This document shows, in pieces, positions 7,282-13,207 of a stretch of DNA of 13,207 nt. The translations under genes were made by a program, and so were the position numbers. The notes under the pieces were generated by a model. It did no database searches. It saw nothing but the letters and a program-made list of their open reading frames with translations, and was not told the DNA's origin. Within the stretch, counting starts at the first letter, position 1. Each line of letters opens with the position of its first letter. Source of the stretch: Planctomycetaceae bacterium (GTDB taxonomy: Bacteria > Planctomycetota > UBA1135 > GCA-002686595); the NCBI GenBank assembly GCA_013360535.1, contig JABWBL010000043.1, positions 1 to 13,207 of the forward strand. The letters run 5' to 3'.

Positions 7282-7797
7282 ATGACCGACGACGCGGGAA
7301 CGTTGCGCTACGCGCCCGAGCGCGCGTTCCCGCCCTACGCCTACCTGCCCGGCCGCGACCCGCACCCGACCGGCGACCCACGCGGCCACAGCTACACGGG
7401 CCAGCGCGAGCCGCCCGCCGCGTACTTCGCATCCGCGCACTGGTCCGACAACGAGGACTACCTCTTCGGCGTCGACCTCTACAACGCTGGCTTCTTCTGG
7501 GAAGCCCACGAAGTCTGGGAAGGCCTCTGGCACTCCGCCAAGCACGACCCGCTGCAGGCCGACTTCCTCCAGTCGCTCATTCAGTGCTCCGCCGCCTGCC
7601 TCAAGATCCCGATGGGCCAGCCCGCCGGCCTCGCCAAGCTCTCGACGAACGCCCTCGCGCGCCTCGAGCGCATCTCGCGCGAATCCAAGGGCGCCTTCAT
7701 GGGCCTCGACCTCGCCGACTTCCTCCCGCGCTTCCGCTCCTTCGCCTCCTCCTCACCCACCTCCCCCGACTCCCGCCCTCGCCTCGTGCTGGAGTGA
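7282..7797 (+). CDS. DUF309 family protein
   Basis: The 171-residue protein carries the DUF309 signature at 67-83, YNAGFFWEAHEVWEGLW, followed by the second helix FLQSLIQCSAACLKI at 95-109. The conserved Glu-Ala-His-Glu cluster suggests a buried metal or acid-base site, and the family is predicted to be a small helical bundle; its activity is not established. The first ~55 residues are Pro/Arg-rich (ERAFPPYAYLPGRDPHPTGD) and are probably a flexible extension. The tail after about 155 is Ser/Pro-rich. ATG at 7282 is 17 bp after the metallopeptidase stop, with GGAAG just upstream as a weak ribosome site, so the two genes are likely cotranscribed. I see no sequence reason linking its function to the peptidase. 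Family call is good; function is unknown. Confidence 0.85.
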   Translation: MTDDAGTLRYAPERAFPPYAYLPGRDPHPTGDPRGHSYTGQREPPAAYFASAHWSDNEDYLFGVDLYNAGFFWEAHEVWEGLWHSAKHDPLQADFLQSLIQCSAACLKIPMGQPAGLAKLSTNALARLERISRESKGAFMGLDLADFLPRFRSFASSSPTSPDSRPRLVLE

Positions 7798-7943
7798 GCG
7801 AAGCACTCGCTGGTCTGCCGGACGGGCGCAGAACTCGTGTTGCGGTTTTGGACGCTTGCGGCGACGATGGCCTCCCGCTCACTACCGACGCCACGCCAGA
7901 CGGTAGCTCCCGCCTCGGGGTTCCGACCCCACACTGGAATCCC
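7798..7943 (+). other. Short intergenic region before the repeat protein
   Basis: The 146 bases between the DUF309 stop and the next ATG contain no gene. There is no hairpin with a T-run and no strong promoter pair. CTGGAATCCC directly precedes the ATG at 7944 and resembles the CTAGGATCCC before the gene at 4775. Confidence 0.4.
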
Positions 7944-10016
7944 ATGCTTCGCCCCCTCTGTACGGTATTTGCCCTCGCGGCGTTCGCCCCTTCGTCGGCC
8001 GCCGACTGCGTTTCGGTGTGGCCGACGGGGACCTACTCGTTCGATACGTGGGGCTCGAGCGCCGACATCTTGGGTGGACTGGTCGTCCGCGAGGTCTGCG
8101 ATGACTTCGACCTCAACGGTCGTGTCACGCGCATCGCCATGGCTGGCTACAACGGCTCGCTCGGGCCCGACCCCGCTCCGGTCGATGGCGTGTGGGTGCG
8201 CTTCTACGCTTGGACGCCGACGGGCCCCGGAGCGCAACAGGCCGCGTTCTACATCGCGGGCAACGATCCGCGCCTGCGCCACGCCCCGCGACCGGACGCC
8301 GTGGATGTCGAGCTGCCGACAGCCTTCCTCGCCTCCGGGAAGCACTTCGTATCGATGCAGGTCGACTTCACGGACTACGCCGTGTGGGAGCCCTTCCGCT
8401 CGAACGTGAACGCTCCCCGCTTGTCGACGGGCTGGGTCCGCACGAACGGCGGTGCCTGGAGCACGTACTCCGCCATCCCCAACCAAGTCGTCTCGGCCGA
8501 TGTCGACTTCACGCTGTACGCGGATGCGGCGCCGGTCTGTGCCGACTGGCAGCCCATGAGCGCATCGGTGGTGCAGGGAACGGCCAACCTGACGGAGCTC
8601 GACGTGCTTTCGGCCACGGACGTGTGGGCGGTTGGCCAGCGCGTCGTCGGCTCCGCAAGCAACGCGCAGTCCGTGGCCTACGCTCGCCACTTCGACGGTG
8701 CGGCGTGGTCGCTGACCAACCTGCCGCCCGCGCAGTCCCAGATGCTGGCGCTCGACGCGTTCAGCGCGAACGACGTCTGGACAGCCGGAAGCAAGCTCGT
8801 CGTCGACTCGGGCGGCTGGCCGGGAGGACAGGTCTGCGTCGATCACTTCGACGGCACGGCCTGGACCGTGATGAGCACGCCCATGCCCGCGACGCCGGGC
8901 TACACGGGCTCGGAAGTCCTCGACATCAAGGCCTTGGCGTCGAACGACGTGTGGTTCGTGGGCGAGTGGGTCGGACCGTACCCCGGTGCGGCCGGCTATC
9001 AGGCGGCGCTCGCGATGCACTGGGACGGAAGCGCGTTCACGCTCGTTCCCGCGCCCGAGGTCTCGACCGGCGGCAACGGCCTCGAGGCGATCGACGGCGT
9101 GGCGCCCAACGACCTGTGGGCTGTCGGTGGCAGCGCGGACGGCAACATGGGGCCGTACTCGTACATCCTTCACTGGGATGGCTCGGCTTGGTCGCACGTG
9201 ACGGCGCCGCTCGTGGGTTCAGAGCAACGCCTGCGCGACGTGCTCGCGATCGCACCGAATGACGTTTGGGCCGTCGGTGAGGCCTACACGACAAACGCGA
9301 TCATCGGCTTCCTGCAGCACTGGGATGGCGTGAGCTGGAGCAACGTCACCAACGTTCCGCCCGAGATCACGTTCAACCTGCACGCCAACGGGCCCAACGA
9401 CCTCTGGCTCGGCCTGTGGCACTGGAACGGATCAGCGTGGAGCCACGACACGGTCGTGGGGTGCAATCCGGGCAAGACGTTGCGGGCCATCGATGGCGCC
9501 GGCGGAAACCTGTTCGCGATCGGCAGCGAGGGGTTGCCCGAGGATCTTCCGTTCGTCGCGCAGAGGGTGTCCAACTGCGTCAACGGCACCTACTGCACGA
9601 GTTCCTACTCGAGCAACGGCTGCACGGCGACGATCGAGGGCCTGGGAACGGCGAGCGCGAGCGCGTCGAGCGGCTTCACGATCCGCGCCCACGGTCTCGA
9701 GGGGCAGCGCTCGTGCCTGATCTTCTACTCGCTGAGTGGCGCGCAGACTTTGAGCTGGTCCACCGGCAGCACGAGCTTCCTGTGCGTCAAGCTGCCCACG
9801 CAACGCATGAATCCGGCCAGTTCCGGCGGCAGCGTCGGAGCCTGCAACGGCGTGCTCGCGCAGGACTGGAATGCCTTCATGGCGTCGCAGCCGGGGGCGC
9901 TCGGGACTCCTCGTGTCGCCGGCCAGCACTTCGGCGCCCAGGTTTGGTTCCGCGACCCGCCCGCGCCCAAGAGCACCAACCTGTCGAACGCGCTCGCCTT
10001 CACGCTGCAGCCCTGA
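7944..10016 (+). CDS. Secreted repeat (beta-propeller-like) protein with planctomycete C-terminal domain
   Basis: The 690-residue product begins with a signal peptide (MLRPLCTVFALAAFAPSSAA, cleavage near Ala20). Residues ~21-195 form a beta-rich first domain. From ~215 to ~530 a repeat of about 50 residues recurs, each with an NDVWAVG-type strand and an H-W/F-D-G-x-x-W strand. The first motif occurs near 223, 274, 332, 387, 437, 483 and 520 (degenerate); the second at 249, 301, 359, 410, 459 and 493. Six or seven units fit a beta-propeller. From ~548 comes a separate Cys-containing domain (YCTSSYSSNGCTATIEG ... FLCVK ... AQVWFRDPP), which I recognise as recurring at the C-terminus of secreted proteins in Poly30/Saltatorellus-type planctomycetes, possibly for surface anchoring or export. 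The start is set by the signal peptide. Role is unknown; adhesion or binding is a guess. Confidence 0.85.
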   Translation: MLRPLCTVFALAAFAPSSAADCVSVWPTGTYSFDTWGSSADILGGLVVREVCDDFDLNGRVTRIAMAGYNGSLGPDPAPVDGVWVRFYAWTPTGPGAQQAAFYIAGNDPRLRHAPRPDAVDVELPTAFLASGKHFVSMQVDFTDYAVWEPFRSNVNAPRLSTGWVRTNGGAWSTYSAIPNQVVSADVDFTLYADAAPVCADWQPMSASVVQGTANLTELDVLSATDVWAVGQRVVGSASNAQSVAYARHFDGAAWSLTNLPPAQSQMLALDAFSANDVWTAGSKLVVDSGGWPGGQVCVDHFDGTAWTVMSTPMPATPGYTGSEVLDIKALASNDVWFVGEWVGPYPGAAGYQAALAMHWDGSAFTLVPAPEVSTGGNGLEAIDGVAPNDLWAVGGSADGNMGPYSYILHWDGSAWSHVTAPLVGSEQRLRDVLAIAPNDVWAVGEAYTTNAIIGFLQHWDGVSWSNVTNVPPEITFNLHANGPNDLWLGLWHWNGSAWSHDTVVGCNPGKTLRAIDGAGGNLFAIGSEGLPEDLPFVAQRVSNCVNGTYCTSSYSSNGCTATIEGLGTASASASSGFTIRAHGLEGQRSCLIFYSLSGAQTLSWSTGSTSFLCVKLPTQRMNPASSGGSVGACNGVLAQDWNAFMASQPGALGTPRVAGQHFGAQVWFRDPPAPKSTNLSNALAFTLQP

Positions 10017-10099
10017 CGCGCTCGCCGCGTCGCGAGCTCGACTGCTGCCAGAATCCGCCGAAGTGACCCGCAGCGGTCCCAGGGTTCAGGCGGCACTGC

Positions 10100-10105
10100 T
10101 AGGCT
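10100..10105 (+). promoter_or_regulatory. TAGGCT, candidate -10 box for the kinase gene
   Basis: GCTAGGCTC lies about 34 bp before the GTG start and resembles the TAGGAT sequences before pyk and the metallopeptidase gene. Here a separate Shine-Dalgarno site exists, so this hexamer is more likely to be a promoter element. No convincing -35 partner is seen. Confidence 0.3.
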
Positions 10106-10122
10106 CTGCGCTCCCCCGGCGC

Positions 10123-10129
10123 GAAGGAG
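10123..10129 (+). promoter_or_regulatory. Shine-Dalgarno site GAAGGAG for the kinase frame
   Basis: GAAGGAG stands 10 bp before the GTG at 10140. It is the clearest ribosome site in the left arm and decides for the GTG start over later ATG codons. Confidence 0.6.
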
Positions 10130-10139
10130 CGCGAACGAA

Positions 10140-11471
<1,332 letters not shown>

Positions 11472-11514
11472 GGGCGACCGCCCCGCGCGACTTCAACGAC
11501 GAACTTCGAACGAC

Positions 11515-11520
11515 AAGGAG
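11515..11520 (+). promoter_or_regulatory. Shine-Dalgarno site AAGGAG for atpA
   Basis: AAGGAG lies 11 bp before the atpA ATG at 11532. The clear site contrasts with the mostly absent ribosome sites on the left arm. Confidence 0.65.
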
Positions 11521-11531
11521 CGTTAGAGCAG

Positions 11532-13193
<1,662 letters not shown>

Positions 13194-13207
13194 GCGCACG
13201 GAAGCCG

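Noticed and set aside
4124..7432. Very long open frame on the minus strand opposite the Met-rich and metallopeptidase genes
   Set aside because: The translation is Arg/Ala/Leu/Val-rich low-complexity sequence with no domain, as expected opposite a GC-rich gene. The plus-strand frames have signal peptides and catalytic motifs.
7581..9197. Minus-strand open frame opposite the repeat protein
   Set aside because: No recognisable domain and biased composition; the plus-strand frame has a signal peptide and regular repeats.
10015..10036. Overlapping short inverted repeats at the stop of the repeat protein
   Set aside because: Stems are 5-6 bp, two foldings compete, and no T-run follows, so a terminator is not supported.

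Overview
The window is very GC-rich and looks like DNA from two different bacteria joined at about position 11,133-11,156. Everything to the left (1 to ~11,150) has the character of a Planctomycetota genome. It carries a planctomycete-style DWG/PPEQ Ser/Thr protein kinase, a secreted repeat protein with a C-terminal domain I associate with the Poly30/Saltatorellus-type planctomycetes, several exported proteins of no well-known family, and few clear Shine-Dalgarno sites. Everything to the right (~11,155 to the end) reads as the atpH-atpA part of an F1Fo ATP synthase operon, most like Actinobacteriota of the class Thermoleophilia. These lineage calls come from remembered family features, not from a search.

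Left arm, minus strand (1-2,821). Three genes are transcribed leftward: pyruvate kinase (pyk), a MinD/FlhG-like ATPase, and the first 68 codons of a ParA-like ATPase that runs off the window edge. Between the two ATPase genes lie two tandem 101-bp repeat units. Each unit can fold into three hairpins, and all nine differences between the units preserve the fold or fall in loops and linkers. This is the best candidate for an undescribed element in the window.

Middle, plus strand (3,256-10,016). A divergent intergenic region leads to a possible 34-residue single-span membrane peptide. Next come a methionine-rich acidic exported protein, an 829-residue exported zinc metallopeptidase (TPR-like N-terminus, HEASH...E motif, beta-rich C-terminus), a DUF309 protein 17 bp behind it, and a 690-residue secreted protein with six or seven NDVWAVG/HWDGSAW repeats.

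Right arm (10,140-13,207). A single reading frame starts as a protein kinase. It loses the kinase just before subdomain XI and continues in frame as the C-terminal ~105 residues of the ATP synthase delta subunit; a complete atpA follows. Arginine codon choice flips at the same point (CGC 20, CGG 4, CGT 2 before; CGC 3, CGG 8, AGG 1 after). The economical explanation is a chimeric metagenome contig joined through a short shared sequence. A true kinase-delta fusion is possible but less likely. The atpA gene should not be assigned to the planctomycete without read-level checking.
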